In this document: one piece after another, positions 7,920 to 16,516 of the stretch
Layout of the letters: each line of letters begins with the position of its first letter
How positions within the stretch are numbered: the first letter of the stretch is position 1
Assembly: GCA_964432875.1 (NCBI GenBank)
Contig: CAYSPJ010000006.1
Span: 18,341 to 82,340 of the forward strand
Direction: 5' to 3'
Source: JACJYE01 sp964432875
GTDB taxonomy: Bacteria > Bacteroidota > Bacteroidia > Chitinophagales > Saprospiraceae
Length of the DNA: 64,000 nucleotides
Notes under the pieces: generated by a model
What the model saw: only the letters and a program-made list of their open reading frames with translations
Databases searched by the model: none
What the model was told of the DNA's origin: nothing
Position numbers and translations under genes: made by a program

Positions 7920-9371
7920 TTATGCTGGTTGAGACACATTGCACTCATCCAACAGCCAGGATTTATTCGTGACATTCTGGGTCTGCTCGATTTTTTCCGC
8001 CAGCTTGCCCAACTCTTCATCCAATACCTTGCGCGTGTACGTGGACGCATGGTGCTTCAACATGACCAGGCGACGGGCAAAGCGTAGAAAATTGGTATAG
8101 CCCCGCTTCTCCTCGGTCGTGATTTTGCGGTTGCGGATGACATAGATACGGAAAGTTTCGATTAATGACAAGAGGGCTTCTGTATCCTTCATCGCGTAGT
8201 AAGTGCGCAAAATCAAAAATGTTGTGCTGAGGTGGTACTTGACGTCAGTAAACTGCACCAGCAGCAAGGCTGAAAGGGCGTCGTTGTAGCGTTTTTTATT
8301 GAAGTAGAGGTTCCCGATATTGTAGTTGTAAGCATTTTCCTGACGATGGGGCGGCAGCTTCTCCCGGTAGTCGTTGAGGAACTGCTCCGTCCATTCAAAT
8401 TCTTGCAGGCCGGCTCCCAGGGTAGCAATATTTTTGTAGTCCCATTCGGAAATCATGCCTTTCTCCAAGACCAGCCCCTGCCGGAGCCCCTGCCGGTAGA
8501 GGTCAAAGAGCTCAGACTGGTATTCGTTGTATCCGGCATTGATCATGCGGATGCAGTAATTGTAGGAAAAGCTATACAAATCACGGCCTTCACTTTTTGA
8601 CACCCCACCCATCTCTTCCGCCAGCATCTGCTTAAGGCGTTGATAATACGCGGGGTTTTCCTCATCGCGCAGGCTCATCAGAATGGTGTAGTAGAGTACG
8701 ATGGAGCGCTCCTGCTCGAAAGCCGCCCAGTTGTTTTCCAGATATTGCAGCAATTCATCCAGAAAATGGAAATTGTAAGAAGTGTTCATCATGATGGAGT
8801 TGGCCGTGAGGTGGCAACAATTGCGCAGCTTTTCCACGATGTAGTACTTATCCAGGTCGTCCAGCATGTGTTGAAAAATCTCGGTATGAGCCCGATCGAT
8901 ATAATGCCCGCTGTAATACCCCAGGGCGTGGTTGATGCGGTAGCTGGCAAAGAAGAAGTCGCTATCATGGATGGTGTCTTCATCCAATTTTTTTTGCAAC
9001 TGCTTGCCGCGGTTGGTCAGGATGTCGAACTGATGGTCTTCGTAGGCCGCTTCGATGGTGAACACCTGCTCATAATATCGCTTTTGCTCCAGGTGCTCAT
9101 AAGAGATGAAGCGCAAGTAGAGCTTCTTCAAATAAGACATGAGGTTGTGGATCTGCTGCTCATCATAGGGCTGCCCGGGAAACAGCTTGCGGAAGACCGC
9201 TTCCTTCTCCAGTGCCTTCGGTTTGGTGTCGATATGGCTGAGAAAAAGATCCAATAAGCGCGCCGTCTTTTCGTGCAGGTTAAAGTAGGGGGAGTTGGCA
9301 AAAAGCCGGAAACGCTCCCGGCCCTTGGGCGATAGAGCCTGAATATACTTACCTAATCTACTTTGATACAT
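7920..9371 (-). CDS. Large helical protein of unknown function, paralogue 1
   Basis: A 483-residue cytoplasmic protein of amphipathic helices in a TPR-like pattern, without signal peptide or membrane segment. The N-terminus reads 'LSPKGRERFRLFANSPYFN'. It is clearly homologous to the protein at 26122-27531. Matching stretches include 'LGAGLQEFEWTEQFLNDY' against 'LGTALKEFEWINSFIDEY', 'KKRYNDAL' against 'KREYKQAM', and 'TNFLRFARRLVML' against 'SNLIKYTRKLIRI'. No enzyme motif is visible. Start 9371 (MYQSRLGKY) is preferred to an upstream ATG that adds ten residues. Lineage-specific families of this kind occur in Saprospiria, but I cannot name a function. Confidence 0.8.
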   Translation of the reverse strand: MYQSRLGKYIQALSPKGRERFRLFANSPYFNLHEKTARLLDLFLSHIDTKPKALEKEAVFRKLFPGQPYDEQQIHNLMSYLKKLYLRFISYEHLEQKRYYEQVFTIEAAYEDHQFDILTNRGKQLQKKLDEDTIHDSDFFFASYRINHALGYYSGHYIDRAHTEIFQHMLDDLDKYYIVEKLRNCCHLTANSIMMNTSYNFHFLDELLQYLENNWAAFEQERSIVLYYTILMSLRDEENPAYYQRLKQMLAEEMGGVSKSEGRDLYSFSYNYCIRMINAGYNEYQSELFDLYRQGLRQGLVLEKGMISEWDYKNIATLGAGLQEFEWTEQFLNDYREKLPPHRQENAYNYNIGNLYFNKKRYNDALSALLLVQFTDVKYHLSTTFLILRTYYAMKDTEALLSLIETFRIYVIRNRKITTEEKRGYTNFLRFARRLVMLKHHASTYTRKVLDEELGKLAEKIEQTQNVTNKSWLLDECNVSQPA

Positions 9372-9401
9372 GATTGTTAGGGTTAATTTGTTCCAGCGCA
9401 A

Positions 9402-9729
9402 TAACCAATCAGCATATTATCGCTCTGTTAAACAAGATGTTATCCAATAAACAAGCATCGCTAATCGGCCAGAAATATACAAAATTGTACTTACACTGCA
9501 AGGGATTTTAGCTGACATTTGTATCGTACTCATGAAAGATATCATCATTATCAAGTTTTGCAGTACCAACTTTCAAAAATGGCGTGACTCATTACTAGCA
9601 ACTGTAATTCCCAAGCTTGGGCTGCCGTAGCAACTATCACAAATCATAATCTGATGAATGTCCTTTTTTTGGCCGCCCGAAAACGCTACTAACAAATTGC
9701 CCTGAACCGGTGGATCTAAATACCGCCGC
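9402..9729. other. Non-coding interval upstream of the 7.9-9.4 kb gene
   Basis: No convincing reading frame is visible. The AT-rich part next to 9401 probably holds the promoter of the minus-strand gene; the rest leads into the hairpin region described next. Confidence 0.5.
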
Positions 9730-9817
9730 CTGCCTTATGAACATTAAAGGCAGATTGAATTATGATCTCATGAGTGCGTAGAAAAGGGTGTCGCAGTTTT
9801 GCGTCACCCTTTTTTTT
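9730..9817 (+). ncRNA. Candidate structured small RNA with intrinsic terminator
   Basis: Two stem-loops occur on the plus strand. The first pairs CTGCCTT (9730-9736) with AAGGCAG (9747-9753). The second pairs AAAAGGGTG-T-CGCA (9782-9795) with TGCG-T-CACCCTTTT (9800-9813) and runs straight into a T-run. No plus-strand gene ends here: both flanking genes are on the minus strand. The terminator-like hairpin therefore looks orphaned and could end a small transcript. No good promoter box was found upstream, so the 5' end is unknown. Confidence 0.35.
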
Positions 9818-9870
9818 ATGCCTGTTTATGCTGCCAACCTTACCATGCAATAGCGCAAGCCCTAAAATGA

Positions 9871-9906
9871 GGAGGCTGCCTCAGTGCTTCTACTAAGGCA
9901 GCCTCC
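9871..9906 (-). terminator. Hairpin downstream of gldN
   Basis: An 11-bp perfect stem (GGAGGCTGCCT with AGGCAGCCTCC) lies 54 bp beyond the gldN stop. On the minus strand it is followed by TCATTTT, a weak U-tract. It probably ends the porP-gldKLMN transcript. Confidence 0.6.
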
Positions 9907-9959
9907 ACATTTAAGCCCCCAAAGCGGGGTTGCTAGCTATCAATATCGCGTTCTTTTGA

Positions 9960-10826
9960 TCAATAAGACCAAAGATCATGCTCAAAGTTGAAGATTTCCT
10001 GCTTGATGCGGTCAGACTCCATCAACAGATCCACCCCTGAAAGGTAATCTTCCAGGCGCTGATCAAAGACGTTGGACTCTTTGTAGATATAGCTGGAGAA
10101 GAAGCGCATCTCCATGAGGTCTTCCCAGCTCATCGGATTGTTGTCATTACCCAAGTTGAAGACTTTCTCCCGGCCCAATACGGTGCGGGCGTCCGGGTAA
10201 TAAACCCAAAACATGGGGCGCTCGTATTTGAAGTTGCCGTTGTCGTCAAACTCTTCGATAAGCGGGGCGATGCCCAGGATGCGCACCTGCAAGGTAGAAG
10301 ACTCCTTATCGAAGAACCAGACCTCTTTGAGGCGAAAGCGCTTGACGTCTTGAGGGTTGACTTCATTCCTGACTACGGTGAAGGTCTCTTCATAGGTTTC
10401 GGGGTCCACGGTAGCGATGGTGTCCACGCTAGCGCCCATCGAAGCCACTTCGTCGGGTGTCAAAGGCATGGAGAACTTGTCGTCCTCCGTACTGTAAACA
10501 GTGATTTCGCCAGATTCGGCAGCCTCCTGTAAAATTGAAAAGAACATGCGTTCGGGATAGGCGAAAGGAAGGTTCATTTTCTCACGTACGTCAATAATAC
10601 GCCAGATACGCTTTTCCCAGAAGATGTCCGCTTCACGGACATGGTCGTAAGGCAGGATGCGCTTTTCGACCGTCAGCCGCTTTTCGACGATGTCATCCAG
10701 CGGCTTGTTTGCGTTGGTACTCCCAGACTCGGTAATGAGGATATTTCCCGGAGTTTGAGCCAACACCGGACCGAAAAGGGAGAACATCAGCAAACCTAGA
10801 CTTAGCAGTTTAAGAGCGATCTTCAT
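9960..10826 (-). CDS. gldN: Type IX secretion protein GldN/PorN
   Basis: A 288-residue periplasmic protein with a signal peptide (MKIALKLLSLGLLMFSLFGPVLAQ). GldN forms the large outer-membrane-associated ring of the type IX secretion system together with GldK. Family features include 'READIFWEKRIWRIIDVREKMNLPF', 'LKEVWFFDKESSTLQVRILGIAP', 'MFWVYYPDARTVLGREKVFN', 'SWEDLMEMRFFSSYIYKESN' and a final 'EIFNFEHDLWSY'. Start 10826 was chosen for the signal peptide; in-frame ATGs lie further upstream. It is the last gene of the locus, 87 bp after gldM, and a terminator-like hairpin follows. Confidence 0.95.
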   Translation of the reverse strand: MKIALKLLSLGLLMFSLFGPVLAQTPGNILITESGSTNANKPLDDIVEKRLTVEKRILPYDHVREADIFWEKRIWRIIDVREKMNLPFAYPERMFFSILQEAAESGEITVYSTEDDKFSMPLTPDEVASMGASVDTIATVDPETYEETFTVVRNEVNPQDVKRFRLKEVWFFDKESSTLQVRILGIAPLIEEFDDNGNFKYERPMFWVYYPDARTVLGREKVFNLGNDNNPMSWEDLMEMRFFSSYIYKESNVFDQRLEDYLSGVDLLMESDRIKQEIFNFEHDLWSY

Positions 10827-10913
10827 GGCTGAATTTTTAAGCATTAAAAGGTATAAAAGAACTCTTGTACAGCCCCTTTTCAAGGCGTGGGGGCTGTACA
10901 AGGAGTTGCTGGT

Positions 10914-12452
10914 TTATTTGATTGAAAACACCATCGAGTTGATGGGGCGGCCTACGTTATCGCCAGGGCAACGGGCTTTCACATCATCAAAGTAGTAAAT
11001 ATCTCCAGGCTTTGCCCTTTGTACCAGGCGGCTGGAAGCATCGTTGTAGCGCGGGCCGGCATTGACTACCGTAACGGGGTCTTGACGGGAAGCTACATAG
11101 GTGAGGTTGAATCCCTGGATCGCGCAATTGGCATCGAAGTCGAAGTTGTCCAGGAAGGCACCCACGCCGCCCTGAGCTTTGAATTCGCCATTCCCCATCG
11201 AACCGCCACTGGATTTGCTCAAACGGGCAACCGGGTCGGGGATACGCTTCACGCGGAAGACCTTGCTATCCCTCATACCACCGCCGCTGACGTTGACCCG
11301 GGCTTCGCCAGGAGTAGTCACCGTGACGATATAGTTGGAGCCTGAACCCCGCATGGAGCCGCCGCCGCCACTGATGCTGACATTTAGCTCGTTGGAAGAT
11401 ATCCCTGCGGCCGATACGGCCACTGGGTTGTCCACGCCGATGTAGAACACGTTCATTTTTTCCGCCGAGACGGTCACCGAGCGTTCGCCTACTTCGTATT
11501 CAAATTCTTTGGTGTAAGGCTTTATTTCACCCGTCAGCGGGTTGGCCACTTCGATTTTCACGCTGTACTTCTTGGTGCCGATGCCAGAAGTCACTGTTTC
11601 GTAAGTAGCTTTCCCATCTTTCACCGGCAGGTTAGCGCCGTTTACGGAGATGCGGGTATTATCGCCGGCCTTAGTGCTGAAGGCGCTCAAGAATACATCC
11701 GCCGTGTATTTTTCGCCGCGGATGACGTAACCTTTGCTAGCCGAGACGACCGGTTCGAAGGCATCGAATTTGATGTCTTCCCCAGCCACTTTGCCCAACA
11801 GGTAGTTCAATGCCGTAGTCGAAGAAGCCTTTGCGTCGTTCTGGATTTTCGTCAGGATGGGAAATACCGCTGCTACCGGCATCTGCTTGAAGTTGTAATC
11901 CACCCAGTTTTTCGCCTTCGCTTTCTCGATAGCTTCTTTATCAATGCCTAAAGGCATTGAAGCGACCACCGTCGGTTCATTATCGACGAGCTGCTCCAGT
12001 TTGGCGCGGGTTTCCAGGAGCTTTTCCTCCAATTCGAAGCCTTTCCCCGGCTGGTTTTCCAGCCCCACGAGCAGGCGGGTAGTAACATCCTTATCTTTGA
12101 TGCGCTTGGGCTGTTCCGGGTCTTTATCGGAAGGGCCGCCCGCTGCTTCGAAGAGCTCGGCCTTGAGGGCTTCTACGTAGGCTACAAAGTCATCTGCTGT
12201 TTGCTTGACATCTTTCGCAGCAGCCAGGAATGCCTTGTTTTCCGGGGTATCGTAAGCTTCCGCTTGCTTCTGGATATTGCCCAGGAGCGTCTGGTTGGTA
12301 TTCTCTACGATATTGTTACTCTGGGTAATCCCCTTGTTCAAGGTAAAAAAGGCGTTCATGACCTCGGCAGAGATGTTGAGGGCCAGCAGGGCCGTCAACA
12401 CGAGGTACATGAGGTTGATCATAAGCTGCCGCGGTTCCTTAGGTATAGACAT
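10914..12452 (-). CDS. gldM: Type IX secretion motor protein GldM/PorM
   Basis: A 512-residue protein with one N-terminal transmembrane helix (INLMYLVLTALLALNIS) and a long periplasmic part. GldM forms, with GldL, the proton-driven motor that powers type IX secretion and gliding. The N-terminus PKEPRQLMINLMYLVL is characteristic; the arginine before the helix (R8) is at the place of the basic residue thought to pair with the GldL glutamate. Periplasmic domains follow, with glycine-rich strands such as 'SGGGGSMRGSGSNY'. The C-terminus ends 'GRPINSMVFSIK'. It lies 53 bp after gldL. Confidence 0.96.
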   Translation of the reverse strand: MSIPKEPRQLMINLMYLVLTALLALNISAEVMNAFFTLNKGITQSNNIVENTNQTLLGNIQKQAEAYDTPENKAFLAAAKDVKQTADDFVAYVEALKAELFEAAGGPSDKDPEQPKRIKDKDVTTRLLVGLENQPGKGFELEEKLLETRAKLEQLVDNEPTVVASMPLGIDKEAIEKAKAKNWVDYNFKQMPVAAVFPILTKIQNDAKASSTTALNYLLGKVAGEDIKFDAFEPVVSASKGYVIRGEKYTADVFLSAFSTKAGDNTRISVNGANLPVKDGKATYETVTSGIGTKKYSVKIEVANPLTGEIKPYTKEFEYEVGERSVTVSAEKMNVFYIGVDNPVAVSAAGISSNELNVSISGGGGSMRGSGSNYIVTVTTPGEARVNVSGGGMRDSKVFRVKRIPDPVARLSKSSGGSMGNGEFKAQGGVGAFLDNFDFDANCAIQGFNLTYVASRQDPVTVVNAGPRYNDASSRLVQRAKPGDIYYFDDVKARCPGDNVGRPINSMVFSIK

Positions 12453-12505
12453 AGCTTAGAGCTTTTTAAAATTTCACAAAATGGTTAATACGTACGCAGC
12501 TAAGC

Positions 12506-13120
12506 TTATCGGTTGATGCCGGCCATAGCAGAGATGACGTTGCCATATACGGAATTCAACTGGCCGTAAGTATGGTTCAGCGAGCCGATATTCTGATTCA
12601 GGGCAGCGAGTTGATCTTTGTACTGCTTGGTGTCTTCCAGCGAATCACTCAGGTCGGCCATCGCTTCATTCAACTTGGCGTAGAAGTTGTTCATGGCGCG
12701 GATTTGATCACTGGTGCCAGAGAAATCTACTTCTTGTAAAGCCTTTAGCGAAGACAAGCTCTTGGACATGGTCTGCAGCTCGGTCAGCATGCCGCCAAGT
12801 TGTTGCTCCACCACTTCGCCATTTAGCGGAGTAGAAGGTTGAACCCCCATGGGAGTAGCGCCGGCGGTGAGCGGAGCCATATTAGAGTTGTAATCGCTCA
12901 GGCCTGGGTACAGTTTATCCCAGTAGTAATCTGGTTCCGGGCCAATAATGCCCAAGAAAGCGAATATAAATGCTTCAATACCAAGGCCGATAATCAGCAT
13001 GGTGCTGGCACCTTCCCAGCTTTCCAGTTTGAAGAGCGCCCCCATAAGCACCATTGCAGCACCAAGACCAATAATGAGGTTTTTTAGATACTTGAACCCT
13101 TTTGACTTTAAGAAACTCAT
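12506..13120 (-). CDS. gldL: Type IX secretion motor protein GldL/PorL
   Basis: A 204-residue inner-membrane protein with two transmembrane helices (about 13-31 and 40-58). The second helix contains E49 in LGIEAFIFAF, at the same position as the glutamate reported essential for proton-driven rotation in Flavobacterium johnsoniae. A conserved cytoplasmic start 'GPEPDYYWDKLYPGL' follows, then a helical C-terminal tail with repeated Gln/Asn/Ser heptads. It lies between gldK and gldM. The 372-bp space towards gldK holds a strong hairpin. Confidence 0.96.
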   Translation of the reverse strand: MSFLKSKGFKYLKNLIIGLGAAMVLMGALFKLESWEGASTMLIIGLGIEAFIFAFLGIIGPEPDYYWDKLYPGLSDYNSNMAPLTAGATPMGVQPSTPLNGEVVEQQLGGMLTELQTMSKSLSSLKALQEVDFSGTSDQIRAMNNFYAKLNEAMADLSDSLEDTKQYKDQLAALNQNIGSLNHTYGQLNSVYGNVISAMAGINR

Positions 13121-13438
13121 TGTTTGTAAGCTTTTGATTAAGTTAGCTAAATTTTTTTCTTTCCAGGGCTTCTTGCCGAAAACCCACCCTCATAATGCCT
13201 TGCCCTTGAAAGGTTACAGGCCGAGGTGATTTTTTTTTCTCCCTTTGCTTTTTAGCTGGTTGGCAGGCAAAACTGTTGCAGGTACCTGAGCTAGATAATC
13301 AAAATCAAATCCATTTTACGCTAGCTATGCCTGCTTACCAGATGCCCGGGAAGTGCGATCAGGGCCCTTCTTTAGGTGTGTGTTGAGCATTTTGCTCTGG
13401 TTGCTATTCTACTTTGCCCAATAATAAAGCAAAGGATA

Positions 13439-13473
13439 GGGCGGATATTGCTCTATCTTGGCAATATCCACCC
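13439..13473 (-). promoter_or_regulatory. Intercistronic hairpin between gldK and gldL
   Basis: GGGCGGATATTGC (13439-13451) pairs with GCAATATCCACCC (13461-13473) around a 9-base loop, with one mismatch. It starts 20 bp beyond the gldK stop on the minus strand. There is no clean U-run directly after it, so it may be an attenuator or an mRNA-stabilising element that sets the gldK to gldLMN ratio rather than a full terminator. The remaining gldK-gldL space (to 13121) holds no gene. Confidence 0.55.
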
Positions 13474-13492
13474 TTAATATCTATTCTCCCGC

Positions 13493-14737
13493 TTAGAAGT
13501 CGTTGAGCGAGCGCCCCAAGAAGGTAAGCGCACAGCGGAAACCGATATAAGACTTGGTCGTGTCTTGGTATTCCCAATTGCGGGTGCCCGTTTGCAGGAA
13601 ATGAGCAACATCTTTCCATGAGCCTCCGCGGAGTACCTTGCGCTTATATGCTTCCGGATCATCATCCTTGGCATCGTAACGAATGTCGGGGTTGAGGTCG
13701 TGCAGGAAAGAATAAGCATTGGAATAATAAGCAGTGCTAGTCCATTCCGCAACGTTGCCGGCCATATTGTACAAGCCGAAGTCATTGGGGAAGTACGCAT
13801 CAGCCCTTACCGTATAAAGGCCGCCATCCTCAGGATAGTCGCCGCGGCCAGGCTTGAAGTTGGCTAGCAAGCAGCCCTTGGCATTGCGCATATAGTATCC
13901 GCCCCAAGGATAAGGCGCCAAGTCATGCCCGCCGCGAGCAGCGTATTCCCACTCATGCTCGGTGGGCAAACGGAACTCCTCTGTATTGATCCCATCGCCC
14001 TGCGTGAGCGCATAGGTATCCCACAGTTTAGTACGCCAGTAGGTGAAAGCGTTGGCCATGTGCCAATCCACGCCTACCACCGGGTAGTCATCAAAAGCCG
14101 GGTGCCAGAAGTAATTCCGGGTCATCGGCTCGTTGTAAGAGTAGGAGAAATCGCGGATCCAAACCAAGGTGTCCGGATAGATTTTTACTTTTTTGCGCTG
14201 GATGAAGGAGTTGCGCGGAGAGCGGCCCCGGTCGTGGGCAGCTTTTTGCCAGTCGTACCATTCGTATTCGAAGACCAGCTTGCTGGCATCGAGTTCCTTC
14301 TTGCCGGCAAAGCGGTCATCGCCCTGATAGTAGAGGTCATCCAGCGTTTCGTCTGTCCAGTCGATCTCATACTCCCAGTCGATTAGCTCATTACCCTCGC
14401 TGTCTTCGGTGTAATGATCCAGGTAAGTGTGGGCCAGCGAATCCCGAACCCAATAGACGAACTGACGGTATTCGTTGTTCGTAATCTCCGTGTCATCCAT
14501 GAAGAAGCCCTGTATAGAAATAGCCTTCTGGCGTTGCACAAAAGTGTTGCTCACGTCTTGATCAGACGGGCCGATGTGCAGCGTACCCGAGGGTACATAA
14601 ACCATCCCGTAGGGATTAATGCCTTTCCAGGCAGGACGCTTCAGGACGCCGACCAACTGGCCGTTTTCACGTTTGCCGCAAGAAGCAGCAGCCAAAGCCA
14701 CTAGCAAGACTAGTGTGATCTTGAGTAAATTTTTCAT
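13493..14737 (-). CDS. gldK: Type IX secretion lipoprotein GldK/PorK
   Basis: A 414-residue lipoprotein with signal and lipobox ending in LAAASC. The body is a formylglycine-generating-enzyme (FGE/SUMF) fold: 'MVYVPSGTLHIGPSDQDV', 'FFMDDTEITNNEYRQFVYW', 'VVGVDWHMANAFTYWRTK', 'FRLPTEHEWEYAARGGHD', 'YNMAGNVAEWTSTAYY', 'VLRGGSWKDVAHFLQTGTR' and 'YIGFRCALTF'. GldK builds the outer-membrane ring with GldN. The gene heads gldKLMN, with a plausible promoter at 14791-14821. The related FGE fold of EgtB at 4.0-5.3 kb is a separate enzyme. Confidence 0.95.
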   Translation of the reverse strand: MKNLLKITLVLLVALAAASCGKRENGQLVGVLKRPAWKGINPYGMVYVPSGTLHIGPSDQDVSNTFVQRQKAISIQGFFMDDTEITNNEYRQFVYWVRDSLAHTYLDHYTEDSEGNELIDWEYEIDWTDETLDDLYYQGDDRFAGKKELDASKLVFEYEWYDWQKAAHDRGRSPRNSFIQRKKVKIYPDTLVWIRDFSYSYNEPMTRNYFWHPAFDDYPVVGVDWHMANAFTYWRTKLWDTYALTQGDGINTEEFRLPTEHEWEYAARGGHDLAPYPWGGYYMRNAKGCLLANFKPGRGDYPEDGGLYTVRADAYFPNDFGLYNMAGNVAEWTSTAYYSNAYSFLHDLNPDIRYDAKDDDPEAYKRKVLRGGSWKDVAHFLQTGTRNWEYQDTTKSYIGFRCALTFLGRSLNDF

Positions 14738-14790
14738 GTTAACACCCGAGTTTTCCTTCTGAATATAAATACGGTATCAAAATGCGAACG

Positions 14791-14821
14791 TAAATATAGG
14801 CCCTTTGCTTATTTTACCAAA
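14791..14821 (-). promoter_or_regulatory. Predicted Bacteroidota promoter for gldK
   Basis: Read on the minus strand: TTTG (14818-14821), a 19-nt spacer, then TATATTTA (14791-14798), seven of eight matches to the TAnnTTTG -7 box. The expected transcript would have a leader of about 45 nt to the gldK start. Confidence 0.5.
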
Positions 14822-15061
14822 AAATAATTTTTTCTTTTTGCAAAGAAAGCTGTTAAAAGTGAGCTAAACGCCTGTTTTTTCGCTCTACACCCCTACAACC
14901 TACCGCTTAAAGCCCTTATTCTGCGCTTGTGCCTGAACATGCCCGGTGCCTTCTTGAGCGCTGGCTGGCACCGCTTACCTGTATGCGCGCAGGAGGCTGA
15001 AGCTCATCCGCAGCATATCCTTCCACTCTGCAAGCGGCAAAAACAAACTGTACCATATCGC
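14822..15061. other. Non-coding interval between porP and gldK
   Basis: No gene is visible. A short stem (CGGTGCC 14944-14950 with GGCACCG 14967-14973) lacks a U-tract on either strand and is not called a terminator. Confidence 0.5.
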
Positions 15062-16030
15062 TTATAACGCTCTTGGGTTATAAATAACCCTGGGCGGGCG
15101 CCCCATGCCAATGGGCTTGTTCAGGTTGTAATTCAACATCAATTCGTGGGAGCCATTGCTCACCTGATTCAGTATGGAAAGCGTCCAGTCATAGGCATAA
15201 GCCAAAGTTGCTTTTTCGCTGAGCTTGAAACCGGCGATGAAGGCCATGGCGTCTATGCTGTTGCTATTGTATCCTCTAAACGAAGCACCTGCAAAAATAT
15301 TATCGTTGTATTTAAAAATCGCCCCCAGGTCAGTCTGGGTCTGCACCAGGTCGCTGCGCACCAGGAGAGAGGGCAGGAAGTCCAGGCCTTGCCCGATTTC
15401 GAAACGGGCGTCCGCGGTAAAGAAGAAAGCCCGCGACAACTGTAGGGTGATCAGGTCAAAATCTGCGCTGGGGCGGTTGATATTGCGGACCGCCAGGCCC
15501 GCCTGGAATTTTTCAGAATAGAAGTAGGCGCCGGCCCCAAAAGTCGGCACGCTGGCAGCAACCAGGCTGATGGGCAACAAATCGTCGTTGTGGAAGATAA
15601 CGGTAGCATCGGTATAGCTACCCTCTGGAGTACGGATCTTGGAGCCGTCGATGGTGCGCTGAGCCATACCCCCGCTGAGCCCCAGGGAAAAAATACTCTT
15701 TTTGCCTACGGCAAACTGGTAATTGTAAGCCAGCGTGGCTGTCGTGCGCCGTTCAGCGCCAAGTTCATCATTTTCCAGATTTAACCCTACCCCGCTGCTG
15801 AAGATATACAAAGGCGCATGCACATTGATATTCTGCGTGATAGGGTTGCCTTCCAGCTGGTCCCACTGGGCCCGATAAACCCCCGTACCGCTCAGGGAAT
15901 GGTCCAAGCCGGCATAAGCTGGGTTCCAATGGAATTTGTTCAGCATGAACATGCTGTATTGGGCTGGCTGCTGGCCCAATGCGGTGGCCAGGCTCAGGCC
16001 GAAGAGGGCAAGGGTTAACAACTGCTTCAT
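15062..16030 (-). CDS. porP: PorP/SprF family type IX secretion outer-membrane protein
   Basis: A 322-residue beta-barrel protein with a signal peptide (LLTLALFGLSLATALGQQ). The PorP/SprF signature is clear: 'QPAQYSMFMLNKFHWNPAYAG', 'GVYRAQWDQLEGNPITQN', 'VGLNLENDELGAERRTTATL', 'FGAGAYFYSEKFQAGLAVRNI', 'AGASFRGYNSNSIDAM' and a final 'SHELMLNYNL' strand. PorP-type proteins anchor to the outer membrane and link type IX motors to cargo or the surface. Placement directly upstream of gldKLMN reproduces the porPKLMN order known from Porphyromonas gingivalis. Confidence 0.93.
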   Translation of the reverse strand: MKQLLTLALFGLSLATALGQQPAQYSMFMLNKFHWNPAYAGLDHSLSGTGVYRAQWDQLEGNPITQNINVHAPLYIFSSGVGLNLENDELGAERRTTATLAYNYQFAVGKKSIFSLGLSGGMAQRTIDGSKIRTPEGSYTDATVIFHNDDLLPISLVAASVPTFGAGAYFYSEKFQAGLAVRNINRPSADFDLITLQLSRAFFFTADARFEIGQGLDFLPSLLVRSDLVQTQTDLGAIFKYNDNIFAGASFRGYNSNSIDAMAFIAGFKLSEKATLAYAYDWTLSILNQVSNGSHELMLNYNLNKPIGMGRPPRVIYNPRAL

Positions 16031-16516
16031 ATATTCCGCGCTTTAAACATCAAACCATACTGTTTTGGCGTAAACTCCAGACCTGCATGCCAGCTATATA
16101 CTTGCTGAAGGGGCCCCGTGCGTCCTCCTCCGTTTTAACGGGTGCCTGGCAAGCATATTCTTTGCGCCAGCAAGTATTTGTGTCGGCGCCCGGTCTTTTC
16201 CCAACTAGCCTGAGGTAGCAAAGTAATACAATTTACCGCCTCGGCTAAGAAAATTTTACTGCTCCAGGCAAGACATCTCCGCGATTTTTGCCGTTTCGGG
16301 GTGCCCCCTGCTCCGCTTGCACCATAATATATATGTGTAGCAACGCTCAGTATCTGGAAAAGCGGCGAGCCACGAGTTGCCTATTTTGTGCCATGCCTTC
16401 CAAGTTGCTGAGGGGAGGCGGGCTGCTTTCCTAATGGAGGCGATCCATACCTACGCTTTTTAGAATAACGCCTTTTGCCCCACACTGTTCATTTGTTATT
16501 GCCGAGAGCTCTGCTC
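16031..16516. other. Non-coding interval with a long-spaced inverted repeat
   Basis: No coding frame is convincing. ATACTTGCTG (16098-16107) is inversely repeated as CAGCAAGTAT (16168-16177), which could fold an imperfect 80-nt hairpin upstream of porP on the minus strand. The remainder shows nothing recognisable. Confidence 0.45.

Noticed and set aside
14944..14973. Hairpin CGGTGCC/GGCACCG as a porP terminator
   Set aside because: No U-tract on either side, and gldK follows in the same direction.
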